Under the pieces are notes generated by a model, which was not told the origin of the DNA, did no database searches, and saw only the letters and a list, made by a program, of their open reading frames with translations. A stretch of DNA of 64,000 nt from Bacteroidales bacterium WCE2004. Its GTDB lineage: Bacteria; Bacteroidota; Bacteroidia; Bacteroidales; UBA932. A program made the translations under genes and the position numbers. This document shows, piece after piece, positions 18,720-28,813 of this stretch. The stretch is taken from contig FUZR01000004.1 of NCBI GenBank assembly GCA_900167895.1, forward strand, positions 1 to 64,000, in the 5' to 3' direction. The stretch's first letter is position 1, and every line of letters begins with the position of its first letter.

Positions 18720-19846
18720 AAGCACGCAGACTCATAGCATGGTGTCCGCTGCTGCTCCTCGCGTGCGGCTGCAGGATCGACCCGCCCCTTTTCCTCCGCC
18801 AGGCCATCGACCTGGACATCGAGCTGCAGGTGGACCTGGACGTGGACCGGAAGTGGCAGGCGGACTGGAAGACCCGCTGGATCTTCCCATGGAACGCGCG
18901 GGCTCTGGGAGAACTGGGATACGAGGCGCCGGCGAGCGTCCGCATGCATTCCTATGCGCAGGACGCCGGCAGCGACGTCGACCCTTCCAAGATGTTCAAC
19001 TTCCAGGGGATGTCCGGACGCATCCGCCTCATCGCGGGCACCTACGACTTCCTGTTCTACAACAACGACTCGGAAGCCCTGCTCTTCGACACGAAAATCC
19101 TTCCGGACGACGTATACGCCTATACGCGCGTCGTCTCGCCGGGCCTGCAGCTCTCTTCGCCCGTCCTGACCGCCCTCCAGAAGCGCGCCGGCACCAAGGC
19201 CGACGTGGAAATGAAGGCGGCGGACGACCCGGTCGTGCTGCAGCCGGACGCGCTGTTCTCCCTGTCCGCTCCGGAGCAGACCGTTTCCGACGACCCTGCA
19301 GACTGCGAACTGGTTGACGGGCACCCTGTCGTCCGCTTCCGCGGCACGCTTACGCCCGCCACCTACATCTGGCTGATCCAGATCCGCCTCCTCAACAACG
19401 CCGGACGCGTCATCGGCAGCACCGGCGGCTGCGCGCTGACGGGCATGGCGGAAGGCGTAGACCTGAAGACCAACGTATCCGGCGCGACGAACGTGACCGT
19501 CCCCACGGACGTGCACGTCGAAAGCGCCGCCGACCCCGACCTGCTGGGCGCCCGCCTGGTCAGTTTCGGCATCCCGGGATGCGATCCCTACGACCCGGCG
19601 AGCATCGCGGCCGCCCCCGCGGGAGAGCATTTCCTCGTCCTGAACGTCGCCTACAACAACGGCACCAGCAAGAACATCCACGTCGACCTGACCGACCAGG
19701 TCCGCGCCCTGCCCACCGGCGGCGTCATCACGCTGGAACTCGACGTGGACGACTTCCCGCCGGAAAGCGGCGGACAAGGCAGCGGCTTCTCCGCCATCAT
19801 GAAAGACTGGGACGAACACGTCGGAGAATTCGTCATCACCCAATAG
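18716..19846 (+). CDS. DUF5119-like fimbrial operon lipoprotein
   Basis: 376 aa from the ATG overlapping the previous stop. Lipobox LACGC (Cys19). Followed by PPLFLRQAIDLDIELQVDLD and WQADWKTRWIFPWN, then FNFQGMSGRIRLIAGTYDFL and NNDSEALLF, the pattern of DUF5119 proteins of fimbrial gene clusters. Predicted all-beta and surface-exposed. A longer upstream frame is a shadow of the DUF3575 gene. The function is inferred from context: an accessory or anchor component of the pilus. Confidence 0.8.
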   Translation: MKARRLIAWCPLLLLACGCRIDPPLFLRQAIDLDIELQVDLDVDRKWQADWKTRWIFPWNARALGELGYEAPASVRMHSYAQDAGSDVDPSKMFNFQGMSGRIRLIAGTYDFLFYNNDSEALLFDTKILPDDVYAYTRVVSPGLQLSSPVLTALQKRAGTKADVEMKAADDPVVLQPDALFSLSAPEQTVSDDPADCELVDGHPVVRFRGTLTPATYIWLIQIRLLNNAGRVIGSTGGCALTGMAEGVDLKTNVSGATNVTVPTDVHVESAADPDLLGARLVSFGIPGCDPYDPASIAAAPAGEHFLVLNVAYNNGTSKNIHVDLTDQVRALPTGGVITLELDVDDFPPESGGQGSGFSAIMKDWDEHVGEFVITQ

Positions 19847-19881
19847 ATCACACATCAACACAATTAATAACTCAAAATTTC

Positions 19882-20940
19882 ATGCGTATGAAAAAACTCC
19901 TGATTCTCGCGGCCGTCGCGGCCATCGCCGCCACCGCCTGCACCAAGACCTTCGAGGCAAAGCCCACGGCTGAAACCCCCATCGGCTTCGGCTCCTGGGC
20001 CAACTCTCTGACCAAGGCCCGCACGCCCGGCAGCAGCACTTTCGCCGCCGGAGACGAATTCGAAGTCTACGGCTACAAGACCCGCCCCGACGACATCTTC
20101 AACATCTTCGACGGAGACGTGGTCAGCACGACCGACGGCACGAACTGGACCTACGAGAGCCTCCGCTTCTGGGATCCCCGGGCGACCAGCTACACCTTCT
20201 TCGCGGTATCTCCCGCCGGGAAGGTCGCCTCGACGGTCAACGGCGACCATTGGGTGGCCGGCGGTTTCAACAGCAACTCCATCACGTTCGCGGGCAATGA
20301 CAACGACATCCTTGTCGCAGACAAGAAAGTCGTGACTTCCAGCGACTTCTACAATCCCGTCGCGCTGCAGTTCAACCACATCGCTTCCCTGGTCGATTTC
20401 AAGGTCAAGAAGCACGCCGACCTGGCCCAGGCCACGGTGGACATCACCGACTTCAGCATCAGCAACATCGACAACGTGGGAACGTTCGCCGTGACCACCG
20501 CTTATTCTGTCGACAACCATCCGGATTACGGCTGGACCGCCACCGCCCACGCCGGAAGCTATGACAACACCAGCGGCGCCATCTCCGTGGCGAACCTTCC
20601 GACCGACATCGGCACCACCGGCGAATTCGTACTCAACAACCTGGTCGCCATGCCGCAGACCTTCCGCACCGACCTCGGTGACGACCCCCAGACCGTGGAC
20701 ATCGAATACCTGATCACGGACCAGAGCGGCAACCGCACCGCTTACCAGGCTTCGTTCAACCTCAAGATGTTCGACAACGTGGACGATACGGACAACGAAG
20801 ACACCCTCATCGGCGGCTGGGAAGGCGGCAAGCACTACACCTTCTACATCACCATCAACGCCAACGTCATCGTGTTCACGGCGTCGATCAACGACTGGGT
20901 GACCACCGGCACCACCGGATACAACTATCTCCTCAAATAA
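19882..20940 (+). CDS. fimbrillin-family lipoprotein (major subunit candidate)
   Basis: 352 aa (ATG 19882; a second ATG at 19888 is also possible). Lipobox ATAC. FimA/Mfa1-like architecture of two beta-sandwich domains: TPIGFGSWANSLTKA near the start, FNHIASLVDFKVKKHADL in the middle, and a C-terminal GKHYTFYITINANVIVFTAS followed by INDWV. Such subunits are lipidated, moved to the surface, trimmed by an Arg/Lys protease and polymerised by strand exchange. A possible cleavage site is the LTKAR region at about 38-42. A 35-bp gap, the largest in the operon, precedes it. Confidence 0.85.
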   Translation: MRMKKLLILAAVAAIAATACTKTFEAKPTAETPIGFGSWANSLTKARTPGSSTFAAGDEFEVYGYKTRPDDIFNIFDGDVVSTTDGTNWTYESLRFWDPRATSYTFFAVSPAGKVASTVNGDHWVAGGFNSNSITFAGNDNDILVADKKVVTSSDFYNPVALQFNHIASLVDFKVKKHADLAQATVDITDFSISNIDNVGTFAVTTAYSVDNHPDYGWTATAHAGSYDNTSGAISVANLPTDIGTTGEFVLNNLVAMPQTFRTDLGDDPQTVDIEYLITDQSGNRTAYQASFNLKMFDNVDDTDNEDTLIGGWEGGKHYTFYITINANVIVFTASINDWVTTGTTGYNYLLK

Positions 20941-20944
20941 TTCT

Positions 20945-22003
20945 ATGCAGAAAAACATCATACGCATCGGCCTGGCGCTCGCCGGATGCATCCTGCTCGC
21001 AGCGGGATGCATCCAGAGCAGCAGCCTGGAGCCCGACGGGACGCCCATCGGCTTCTCCGCCGGCTCCGCCTTGCTGCGCGATGATGACACCAAGTCCGGG
21101 ACCCTCAAGACCGGTCCGCAATTCGATCCGGGAGACCGGATCTCCGTCTACGGATGGCACGCCGGCCCCCGGCAGCTGGTCTTCGACGACCAGTTGGTCG
21201 AGTACGAAGGGGCCGGACAATGGACCTATTCGCCCGTCCGGTCCTGGGAATGGCAGGGTGCCGGCGACAGCTACGATTTTCTGGCCATCCACCACTACCA
21301 GACCGCGGATCCCCATCCCAGCGCCGTCGTTTCGCCCCGCCTCATCGTCTCGCAGCTGTACCACGTCTCAGACAACTACGACCTGATGATGGCAGGCGTC
21401 CGCCGGTCCTATGGAGAGGACTCCCGGAACCGGGCGGTCGCCCTCAACTTCCAGCACATGTGCAGCGCGGTCCGCATCATCGTCTACAACGACTCCGAAG
21501 AGGCGGATTTCACTCTGAACGCCTACGCCTTCAAGAACATCGCCTTCCAGGCGACCGCACGCGCGCAGATCAACGACGGCGACGTGAGCTTCGACTGGGC
21601 CGGAGCGCAGCGCGTCGCCGCGACGGAAGTGGGCGGCGCCTCCGCCATCGGGCAGACGCTCGCACACGGGAGCGCGTCGCCGGGCTACACGAGCCCCTTC
21701 GACCTGATGATCCCGATGAACCTGGACGACGAACTGGGCGCCGGCACCGGCCACTGGCCGAGCCTCGTACTGCGCTTCACCCAGGACGGAGAGAGTCTGG
21801 AGGAAGAGCGGGAGGTCAACCTGAAGGATATCTTCCGGCTGGGCGCGAATGAAGAAGAGACGCAGGAGCCCCTGCTCCGATGGGAGCGCGGTGCCGTCTA
21901 CACCTACAAGATCCACGTCAGGCTGGACGGCGGCATCGTCGTCCACGTGGAGACGACCGACTGGGACGTCGTCGAAGCCGAAACCCCGGGATTGCTGATA
22001 TGA
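20945..22003 (+). CDS. fimbrillin-like lipoprotein
   Basis: 352 aa. Lipobox LAAGC (Cys22). Shares with the previous protein TPIGFSAGS near the start, the ALNFQHMCSAVRIIVYND core and the C-terminal GAVYTYKIHVRLDGGIVVHV followed by TTDWD, so the two are paralogues. Likely a minor subunit. It starts 4 bp after the previous stop and its own stop overlaps the next start. Confidence 0.82.
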   Translation: MQKNIIRIGLALAGCILLAAGCIQSSSLEPDGTPIGFSAGSALLRDDDTKSGTLKTGPQFDPGDRISVYGWHAGPRQLVFDDQLVEYEGAGQWTYSPVRSWEWQGAGDSYDFLAIHHYQTADPHPSAVVSPRLIVSQLYHVSDNYDLMMAGVRRSYGEDSRNRAVALNFQHMCSAVRIIVYNDSEEADFTLNAYAFKNIAFQATARAQINDGDVSFDWAGAQRVAATEVGGASAIGQTLAHGSASPGYTSPFDLMIPMNLDDELGAGTGHWPSLVLRFTQDGESLEEEREVNLKDIFRLGANEEETQEPLLRWERGAVYTYKIHVRLDGGIVVHVETTDWDVVEAETPGLLI

Positions 22004-23085
22004 TGAAACGGATACACATAGTACTGCTCGCCGTCCTGGCCCTGCTGGCCGGGGCCGCCTGCACGCGCACGGAACTGCCCGAGCGGCACGTCACCCTGTC
22101 CTTCTCCATCGGCGCGTCCTTGACGCGCGCGGGAGACGCGACGCCTGCGGAGCGCGTCGCGGACGGCAGCGCCATCGCCGTCGACGCCGGCCTCCCGGAC
22201 CTCGTCGTCTTCATCGCCGACCCGGCGGGGACGGTCGTCGCGAAGTATCCCGACCTGGATCCGGACGACACGGAGCTGTCTTTCGACGCGGCCGATCCGA
22301 CGCGCGCCAGCATCACCTTCAAGCAGGCGGCCCTGACCGCCGGCACCTACACGGTGTACGCCTTCGCCAACACGGGCGGCCTCTGGCCGTTCACCGACGG
22401 CAGCGACGGCTATACGGCCGCCACGCTGCCGGGCATCGGCACGTCGGCGGTGCTGGAGGCGCTCCACTTCGTCCCCGCAACCTTCGATCCGGCCAACGAC
22501 CTCTACCCGAACCCCGTGCTGCAGGGCGACCGCCTGCCGCTCTCCGCCAGCGGCCCGCTGACCGTCACGCAGAGTCTCAACGGCGAGACCACCCTGGAGT
22601 TGCTCCGCTGCGTCGCCCGCGTGGACGCGGAATTCCGGAACGACTACGGCGCGGACCTGGACCTGACGGACCTGTCGGTCACGTTCCACCACCTCAACCC
22701 CGGCACCGGCTATGTCCTGCCGCACACGCCAGACTTCCCGGCCGGCGCGGAATACGGCCACCTGATCGAAACCGCCGCCACATTCGCCATCCCGGACGGC
22801 CAGTCGAAGGACCTGTCCGCGTTCGTGTTCCCGGGCGAAGCGCCGGAAGGCGGGAAATACACCTGCGACATCACTTTCCGCTTCGACGCCGACAGCGACG
22901 GGACGCCCGAGACGTTCACCTACACCGACCTGGCCGTCATGGACAGCCAGGCGGTAGGCATCGCGTCCCTCTCCCGCAACCAGTCCCTCCACGTGCTGAT
23001 CCGCATCAGCAAGGGCCAGGCGATGTCCTTCAACTTCAGCGTAGGCGAATGGACATCCATGGCCGAAACCGTATTATTTGAATAG
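22000..23085 (+). CDS. FimB/Mfa2-like fimbrial anchor lipoprotein
   Basis: 361 aa. Lipobox AGAAC (Cys21). DLVVFIADPAGTVVAKYPDL, TAGTYTVYAFANTGG and a second domain with LLRCVARVDAEF and a C-terminal HVLIRISKGQAMSFNFSVGE fit the FimB/Mfa2 group, which caps fimbria at the cell surface and limits their length. The start ATGATG overlaps the previous TGA. Specific role inferred from family and position. Confidence 0.75.
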   Translation: MMKRIHIVLLAVLALLAGAACTRTELPERHVTLSFSIGASLTRAGDATPAERVADGSAIAVDAGLPDLVVFIADPAGTVVAKYPDLDPDDTELSFDAADPTRASITFKQAALTAGTYTVYAFANTGGLWPFTDGSDGYTAATLPGIGTSAVLEALHFVPATFDPANDLYPNPVLQGDRLPLSASGPLTVTQSLNGETTLELLRCVARVDAEFRNDYGADLDLTDLSVTFHHLNPGTGYVLPHTPDFPAGAEYGHLIETAATFAIPDGQSKDLSAFVFPGEAPEGGKYTCDITFRFDADSDGTPETFTYTDLAVMDSQAVGIASLSRNQSLHVLIRISKGQAMSFNFSVGEWTSMAETVLFE

Positions 23086-23088
23086 AAG

Positions 23089-26000
23089 ATGAAAAAAGCT
23101 GTCCCTATCCTGATCATTCTGCTCCTCTCCGCAGTTTCCTGCATGCGGGAGCCGCTGCAGACACGTTTCGCGCTACCTGAAGGCGCGCCGGTCGAGCTGA
23201 CCCTCGGATTCGGTTCCACCCTGCCCCTGGACGTGCAGGTCGGCACCAAGGCAGAAGCTTCGCGCGCGGACGAGTCCCACGTGCACGACCTCTATGTGCT
23301 CATCTTCAAGCAGGACGGGACCCGGTTCTACGGACACTATTTCAGTTACGGACAGCAGGTTCCGACCCTGCGCAAACTCGAAGACGCCAACCACGAATGC
23401 TGGTTCGTCTCCAACAAGACCATTTCCGGCATCACTCCGGCCGTCAGCGAGACGAAGGGTGCCGTCAAGATTTCGACCCAGGCCCACGCGAACTGCACGA
23501 TGGTCGTCCTGGCCAACATTTCGAACGCCCTGACTTCGCTGGACGGGAAAGACCCCGTCACCCGCCTCAACGAGGTGGAAGACCTGGCGGAGCTGAAGGG
23601 AATCCAGGTCGTCCTGGAGCAGGAGACGGTCAACCGGGAAGACCTTTTCCTGATGCTGGGACACCGCACGATCGACACCGACGATCCCGACATGGTGTGG
23701 GGCACGCTGGGCGCGAACGACGCCCCCACCTACTCCGACGACTACAACGTGACCCTGAGCCCCATCGACGCCAAGGTCAAGTTCCGTGTCAAGATCGACA
23801 CGCGCTACATCGACACGATCCAGCCGCGCTACTGGAACGTCAACCAGGCCCCCGCCGCCTGCTACCTCTATCCCGACGGGACGGGCGCCCCGGACGGCAT
23901 CCGCTATTTCAACACGGAGAACGCCTATTTCGAAGGGGAAGAAGCCGTCGACGGAGACCCCTCCGCCAAGTGGCAGGTCTTCTGCTTCTATATGCTGGAG
24001 AACTGTCTGGACCCGGTCCGGACGCCTGTTTCCTACAACGACCGGGAGAAGCAGGAAAAAATCCCGGACCCGCAGACCCACGGCGATGCGCGGACCGACT
24101 ACGTGAAAAACACGGACTGGATCTTCTCCCATCCGAACTCCACCTACGTCAAGTTCGACGTCGTCCTGAACCTGAATGCCGCCGGCATCGAACAGATGGG
24201 GCAGAACGTCGCCTACGCCCTGACCTCCGACGCCGTCTTCACGGTCCACCTGGGCGACTTCTCCGGCGCCAAATGGGACAACTACGAGACGCTGCGCGGC
24301 CATTCCTACACCTACGACATCACCATCCAGAACACCACCAGCATCTATGTCGAGGTGCGTGGCGACAAGGTGGACGGCAAAGACGTCGAGAACCAGCCCG
24401 CCCAGGAAGGCTCCCTGCTCCTGACGGACAACACGATCATCAACTGCGACGCGCACTACGAATACCGCAGCATGGACTTCGTCCACAAGGAAGAATGGGG
24501 CGAGCCGGACGTGCTCGGCGAGGGAGAATCCCGCTGGGACACGCGCAGGAAGCTGTCCTGGTATATCAAGACCCCGTTCTGGCAGGGCCGCCCCACGTTG
24601 GACCTGGAGACAGGCAAATATGTGGTCACCGAAGAGCGGACGGACTACAAATGGACGAAATTCAGCCTCAACGAGATCGACCCCGGAACCGGGAACTACA
24701 AGGTCATCCGGACCCGGTACCCGGGTCAGGGCGCGTACGATCCGGACTGGGAGCCGGACAACGATCCGCCCGGCCTGATGGACCTCAACCAGCTGATCAA
24801 TTTCCTCTTCTTCCAGAATACGGAGAAGCGCAACGGGCGCCCCAACCTGTTCGGCCCCGACGGCCACATCCGGATGACCGCCTTCGTGGATGAATTCTAT
24901 TACGAAGTGGACCCGCGGACCGGCGAATTCGATCCGGACCTGTGGCGTTCATTCGTCAACGCCACGCCCCGCGAGCTCCATATCCTTTCCGACGCGGTGT
25001 ACAGCCAGGACCGGAAGAGCGACGTGATCCTCTCCAGCCATTCCATCATCCAGCAGTCCATCCAGTCCTTCTACAACAACTACGCGCCGGGCCTCGAGTC
25101 CATCTGGGGTACGGAACACATCGACGAGATGCGCGCGATGGTCGAGGACGGCATGCCCTGGGGCTCGCCTACGCCCCGCCAGGGCCGGACGATCAACAGC
25201 ACGGAGAACGGCCGTATCAACACCGCCGGCCTCTGGCAGCTGGATCCCGATCCCGGCGCAGGAAACCGACCGGAGTGGGACACTTATCTGAACTACTCGG
25301 TCGTGAACGAAGAGCCGGAGCTGCAGGACGCCTACAAGCAGATGGCCTACTCCTGCATGACGCGCAACCGCGACAACAACGGCAACGGCCAGATCGACCC
25401 GTCGGAACTCCGCTGGTATCTGGCGGCCATCAACCAGCTGGTCGGCATGTGGGTCGGCAACGAGGCGCTCTCCTCGAGCGCGCGGATCTACCAGCCGGCG
25501 CCCGGACAGTGGCGTGCGCACGTCGTGTCCAGCACCTGTCTGCGGAGTCCGAGCGATCCCCGCGTCCTCACCTCCGAGGAAGGATCTTCCACCTACGAAT
25601 ACAGCACTTTCTGGGCCTGGAACGACCTGGGAGCGGCCGCGGAGGTCGAGGCCAACAAGGCCGAGTCCGTCCGCTGCGTCCGCAACCTCGGCACGTATGA
25701 CAACCGCACGAAGGACATCACCGACGCGCCTTACTCGCTGGCCGTGGACCAGTACTACGAGCGCACGGATTTCGCCGACAACCATTATGAGATTTCCTTC
25801 CGCCGGCTCAATCCCAAATGCCTGCGGGACTACACGGACAAGGAGCTCCCCTTCCATGACGAGAAGTCCATCAACAACCGGCCCTACCTGAAGCTGGTCA
25901 CCCAGCCCAGGGACATCACGGTCATTCCCGACGGGAGCCGTGACCCTTCGGAGTATCCGGACGACGCGGTCAACATCGCCCCCAACGGCACCCGCACGCG

Positions 26001-27615
26001 CCTGGTCGACATGGGCAAGATGAACGAGCGCGTGACGAGCCTGGGCTACAATCCGTTCTGCCCGCCCGGATACCGTTTCCCCAACCAGATCGAGCTGTCC
26101 GTGATGAGCTACGCGCTGACGGGCCAGAATTCCGTGACGGGAGAAACCATCAAATACTTCGGCACGGGCAACCCCGTCCGTATCCCGAGCCGCACCTTCT
26201 ATTCGCGCGGAAAATACGGGAATGACCCGAGTGGCACCGCCGACGACAGGACCAAGACCGGATTCACGCTGAGCGACCAGATGCGCCTCCCCTACCAGAA
26301 CCAGGAGAGCACCACTTTCCGCTGCGTGCGCGACGAAGACCTTTCCGGCACGATCACCGGCACAATCCGCCTGGACAAGGACGGCTACTGTCCGCTGGAC
26401 AAGGCCCGGGTCAAGCTGCTCTTCACGTCCACGGCCTCCGCACTCTCCTACGCTTCGCTAAAGATGTACTACACGAGCAGCTCAGGCGAATACAGGGAGC
26501 GCGAGATCGAGCTGGACGAGCTGCCGACGGGCTCCCTCTACCAGACCACGCAGGAGTTCATCGTCCCGGGCATCCAGACCTTCGGCATCAACTTCCTGCC
26601 GGCCACCATCACCGTCCAGCTGACCCTGCGCAACGCGGGTGGACGGACGGAGGTCTTCACCACGCATTTCAACCTGAATTCCTACCTGGAGGGCGGCCTC
26701 GACATCCTGGACCAGTTCGATCCGGAACGCGGCTTCCCGATCCGGGTCACGGCCAACTCTTCCATGGTGAACGACAAGGCGGATTCCTATACGGTCAGAT
26801 GGCGGAACCTCGACGACGCCAGCGACGCCGGCGAGGAGAAGGTCACGATCCAGAACCCTGCGCAGGAGTTCTCCGAGACCTATTACTGGAAGCCCGCCTG
26901 GCTGTCAGACAATACCTTGCAGGAGAACCTCCGGTACTCGTTCGACGTCATCCTCGAGAACGAGAACGAGAAGGTGCTGCTGGACCAGCCGCAGACGATG
27001 GAGTTCGTCAAGGTCCACTACGATCCCAACCCGGGCGCCTGGACGGCGGCCAACAAACCGCAGGTGAAGTGGCAGTCGCAGGCAGTGAGCAACCTCGACT
27101 TCTCGGCGGGCGACTTCCTGGATTCCTATATGGATGTGTCCAACTGTTACTACCAGATGCGGGGCAGCACGCCGAACGCCACCAACGACCTCGGCATGGA
27201 CAACCTCCTCACCATCGGTCCGGTCAGCAACATCGAGTGGAACGGTGCCGCCATCTTCATGTACTATCCGGCCCACGACAATCCTACGGGCATCGACAGG
27301 CTGCAGATTTCCCTCCGCGGCACCGAGACCAACCGCGTCCAGCCGTGCGAACTGTCGGCGGACGTCATGTGGGTCTGCCTCAAGAAGGACCTGACGGAAG
27401 GACGCGGCGTGCTCCTGCTCAGCAACGGCGACGGGTATGACCAGGAACCGGACTGGACGGACGACATCCGCGGCAACGGCGCGGTCAACGCACAGAGCAC
27501 CGTCACCAAGCTGAACGACCTGGTGACCCGGAATACCCTGTACATCGGATCCACGGAAGGTCAGCACCGCTCCCGCGCGAAGTATCTCTACGTCCGCGTG
27601 GTCCGGAAGCACTAG
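23089..27615 (+). CDS. giant DUF4906/FISUMP-like fimbrial tip lipoprotein with EF-hand-type loop
   Basis: 1508 aa, lipobox SAVSC (Cys18). The N-terminal region (60-430) resembles a FimB-like sandwich (HVHDLYVLIFKQDG, PIDAKVKFRVKID). A DUF4906-type central region follows. Residues 762-773, DNNGNGQIDPSE, form a textbook 12-residue EF-hand calcium loop. A FISUMP-like segment starts at FCPPGYRFPNQIE (about 990) and closes with FRCVRD (Cys1079). About 430 further residues of beta-rich sequence form a unique C-terminal extension. Last and largest gene of the operon, so a likely adhesive tip. No terminator separates it from the convergent epimerase gene (7-bp gap). Confidence 0.8.
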   Translation: MKKAVPILIILLLSAVSCMREPLQTRFALPEGAPVELTLGFGSTLPLDVQVGTKAEASRADESHVHDLYVLIFKQDGTRFYGHYFSYGQQVPTLRKLEDANHECWFVSNKTISGITPAVSETKGAVKISTQAHANCTMVVLANISNALTSLDGKDPVTRLNEVEDLAELKGIQVVLEQETVNREDLFLMLGHRTIDTDDPDMVWGTLGANDAPTYSDDYNVTLSPIDAKVKFRVKIDTRYIDTIQPRYWNVNQAPAACYLYPDGTGAPDGIRYFNTENAYFEGEEAVDGDPSAKWQVFCFYMLENCLDPVRTPVSYNDREKQEKIPDPQTHGDARTDYVKNTDWIFSHPNSTYVKFDVVLNLNAAGIEQMGQNVAYALTSDAVFTVHLGDFSGAKWDNYETLRGHSYTYDITIQNTTSIYVEVRGDKVDGKDVENQPAQEGSLLLTDNTIINCDAHYEYRSMDFVHKEEWGEPDVLGEGESRWDTRRKLSWYIKTPFWQGRPTLDLETGKYVVTEERTDYKWTKFSLNEIDPGTGNYKVIRTRYPGQGAYDPDWEPDNDPPGLMDLNQLINFLFFQNTEKRNGRPNLFGPDGHIRMTAFVDEFYYEVDPRTGEFDPDLWRSFVNATPRELHILSDAVYSQDRKSDVILSSHSIIQQSIQSFYNNYAPGLESIWGTEHIDEMRAMVEDGMPWGSPTPRQGRTINSTENGRINTAGLWQLDPDPGAGNRPEWDTYLNYSVVNEEPELQDAYKQMAYSCMTRNRDNNGNGQIDPSELRWYLAAINQLVGMWVGNEALSSSARIYQPAPGQWRAHVVSSTCLRSPSDPRVLTSEEGSSTYEYSTFWAWNDLGAAAEVEANKAESVRCVRNLGTYDNRTKDITDAPYSLAVDQYYERTDFADNHYEISFRRLNPKCLRDYTDKELPFHDEKSINNRPYLKLVTQPRDITVIPDGSRDPSEYPDDAVNIAPNGTRTRLVDMGKMNERVTSLGYNPFCPPGYRFPNQIELSVMSYALTGQNSVTGETIKYFGTGNPVRIPSRTFYSRGKYGNDPSGTADDRTKTGFTLSDQMRLPYQNQESTTFRCVRDEDLSGTITGTIRLDKDGYCPLDKARVKLLFTSTASALSYASLKMYYTSSSGEYREREIELDELPTGSLYQTTQEFIVPGIQTFGINFLPATITVQLTLRNAGGRTEVFTTHFNLNSYLEGGLDILDQFDPERGFPIRVTANSSMVNDKADSYTVRWRNLDDASDAGEEKVTIQNPAQEFSETYYWKPAWLSDNTLQENLRYSFDVILENENEKVLLDQPQTMEFVKVHYDPNPGAWTAANKPQVKWQSQAVSNLDFSAGDFLDSYMDVSNCYYQMRGSTPNATNDLGMDNLLTIGPVSNIEWNGAAIFMYYPAHDNPTGIDRLQISLRGTETNRVQPCELSADVMWVCLKKDLTEGRGVLLLSNGDGYDQEPDWTDDIRGNGAVNAQSTVTKLNDLVTRNTLYIGSTEGQHRSRAKYLYVRVVRKH

Positions 27616-27622
27616 ATCTGGA

Positions 27623-28759
27623 TCAGAGCAGCCTGAGCCCCAGACCCGGGGCGTCGGGCAGCGTCAGACGGCCGCTTTCGACGGTAACCCCGCGGAAGCG
27701 GTCGTTGCTGATCAGCAGGTTGCCGTCGAGGTCGGCAAAGTCGGCCAGGGGCGAGAGGTGGGCGGCGGCCGTGACCGCGCAGGAGGTCTCGGTCATGCAG
27801 CCGACCATCACGCGCAGCCCCGCGCTCCGCGCGAAGGTGGCCATCTTCCAGGCCTCGCGCATGCCCGTGCATTTCATCAGTTTGATGTTGATGCCTGTAT
27901 ATGCGCCCACGAGGGCGGGTATGTCGGTGAGCCGCTGCACGGCCTCGTCGGCGAAGACGGGGAGCGGACTGCGCTCGGTGATCCAGGCATTGTCGTCGAG
28001 GCGTTCCTTCGCCATCGGCTGCTCGACCATCACCACGCCATGCTCCTGCAGCCAGAAGATCTCGTCGAGCGCCTGCTGGCGGTCCGTCCAGCCCTGGTTG
28101 GCGTCGACCGCCAGGGGCAGGTCCGTGACCTCGCGGATGGTGCGGATCATCTCGTAGTCGTTGTCCAGGCCCACCTTGACCTTGAGGATATTGAACTGAC
28201 CGGCGCACTCGCGGGTCTTCTCCCGGACCACGTCCGGGGTGTCGATGCCGATGGTGAAGGTGGTGTCGGGTACCTTGGCGGCGTCCAGGCCCCAGATGCG
28301 CCACCAGGGCTGGCCCAGAAGCTTGCCCACCAGGTCGTGCAGGGCGATGTCGACCGCGGCCTTGGCCGCCGTGTCGCCCGGCGAGAGGCTGTCCACATAG
28401 GCGAGGATGTCCTCCAGCTGGAAGGGATCGGAGAACTGGCCCAGGTCCACCTTGGCCAGGAAGGCGCAGACGCTCTCCACCGTCTGTCCCAGATACGGGG
28501 GCATCGAGGCCTCGCCATAGCCGGTGAAACCGTCGTAGCGGATCTCCACCTGCACGTCGGGCGTAGTGGTCCGGGAATAGGAGGCCACGGTGAAGGTATG
28601 CCGCAGCTGGAGTTCATACGGCGCCCAGCTGAGCTGCATCCGGGCCTTGCCGCCCACGCGGTAGGGCCGCGGGGCGCGCTGCGGGGCGCATCCTGCGCCG
28701 AGCAGCGCAGCGCCGGCCCCCGCCACGGCGGCCGTCTTGAGGAAATCGCGTCTGTCCAT
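27623..28759 (-). CDS. enolase-superfamily dipeptide epimerase, exported (YcjG/AEE-like)
   Basis: 378 aa from MDRRDFLKTAAVAGAG. The N-terminus is a Tat-like RRDFLK signal followed by lipobox GAGC, so the enzyme is probably periplasmic and lipid-linked. Muconate-lactonising subgroup features: LKVKVG (KxK catalytic lysine), metal ligands in VDANQGW, VEQPM and FADEAV, and IKLMKC with the second lysine. Probably epimerises L-Ala-D/L-Glu or a similar dipeptide from peptidoglycan. The start is supported by the -7 box just upstream. Confidence 0.87.
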   Translation of the reverse strand: MDRRDFLKTAAVAGAGAALLGAGCAPQRAPRPYRVGGKARMQLSWAPYELQLRHTFTVASYSRTTTPDVQVEIRYDGFTGYGEASMPPYLGQTVESVCAFLAKVDLGQFSDPFQLEDILAYVDSLSPGDTAAKAAVDIALHDLVGKLLGQPWWRIWGLDAAKVPDTTFTIGIDTPDVVREKTRECAGQFNILKVKVGLDNDYEMIRTIREVTDLPLAVDANQGWTDRQQALDEIFWLQEHGVVMVEQPMAKERLDDNAWITERSPLPVFADEAVQRLTDIPALVGAYTGINIKLMKCTGMREAWKMATFARSAGLRVMVGCMTETSCAVTAAAHLSPLADFADLDGNLLISNDRFRGVTVESGRLTLPDAPGLGLRLL

Positions 28760-28763
28760 ATCC

Positions 28764-28771
28764 CAAAGATA
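28764..28771 (-). promoter_or_regulatory. -7 box of the epimerase gene
   Basis: TATCTTTG on the minus strand ends four bases before the ATG at 28759, implying a leaderless transcript. The expected -33 position lies in the tRNA-Val terminator hairpin and is not a clear TTG. Confidence 0.5.
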
Positions 28772-28779
28772 CAAAAAAG

Positions 28780-28812
28780 AAAAAGCCGCCAGCATTCTGC
28801 TGACGGCTTTTT
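28780..28812 (-). terminator. terminator after tRNA-Val
   Basis: AAAAAGCCG, CAGCA, TTC loop, TGCTG, CGGCTTTTT form a nearly perfect stem with a T-tract in both directions. It starts right after the tRNA 3' end and lies just upstream of the epimerase -7 box. Confidence 0.88.
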
Positions 28813-28813
28813 G

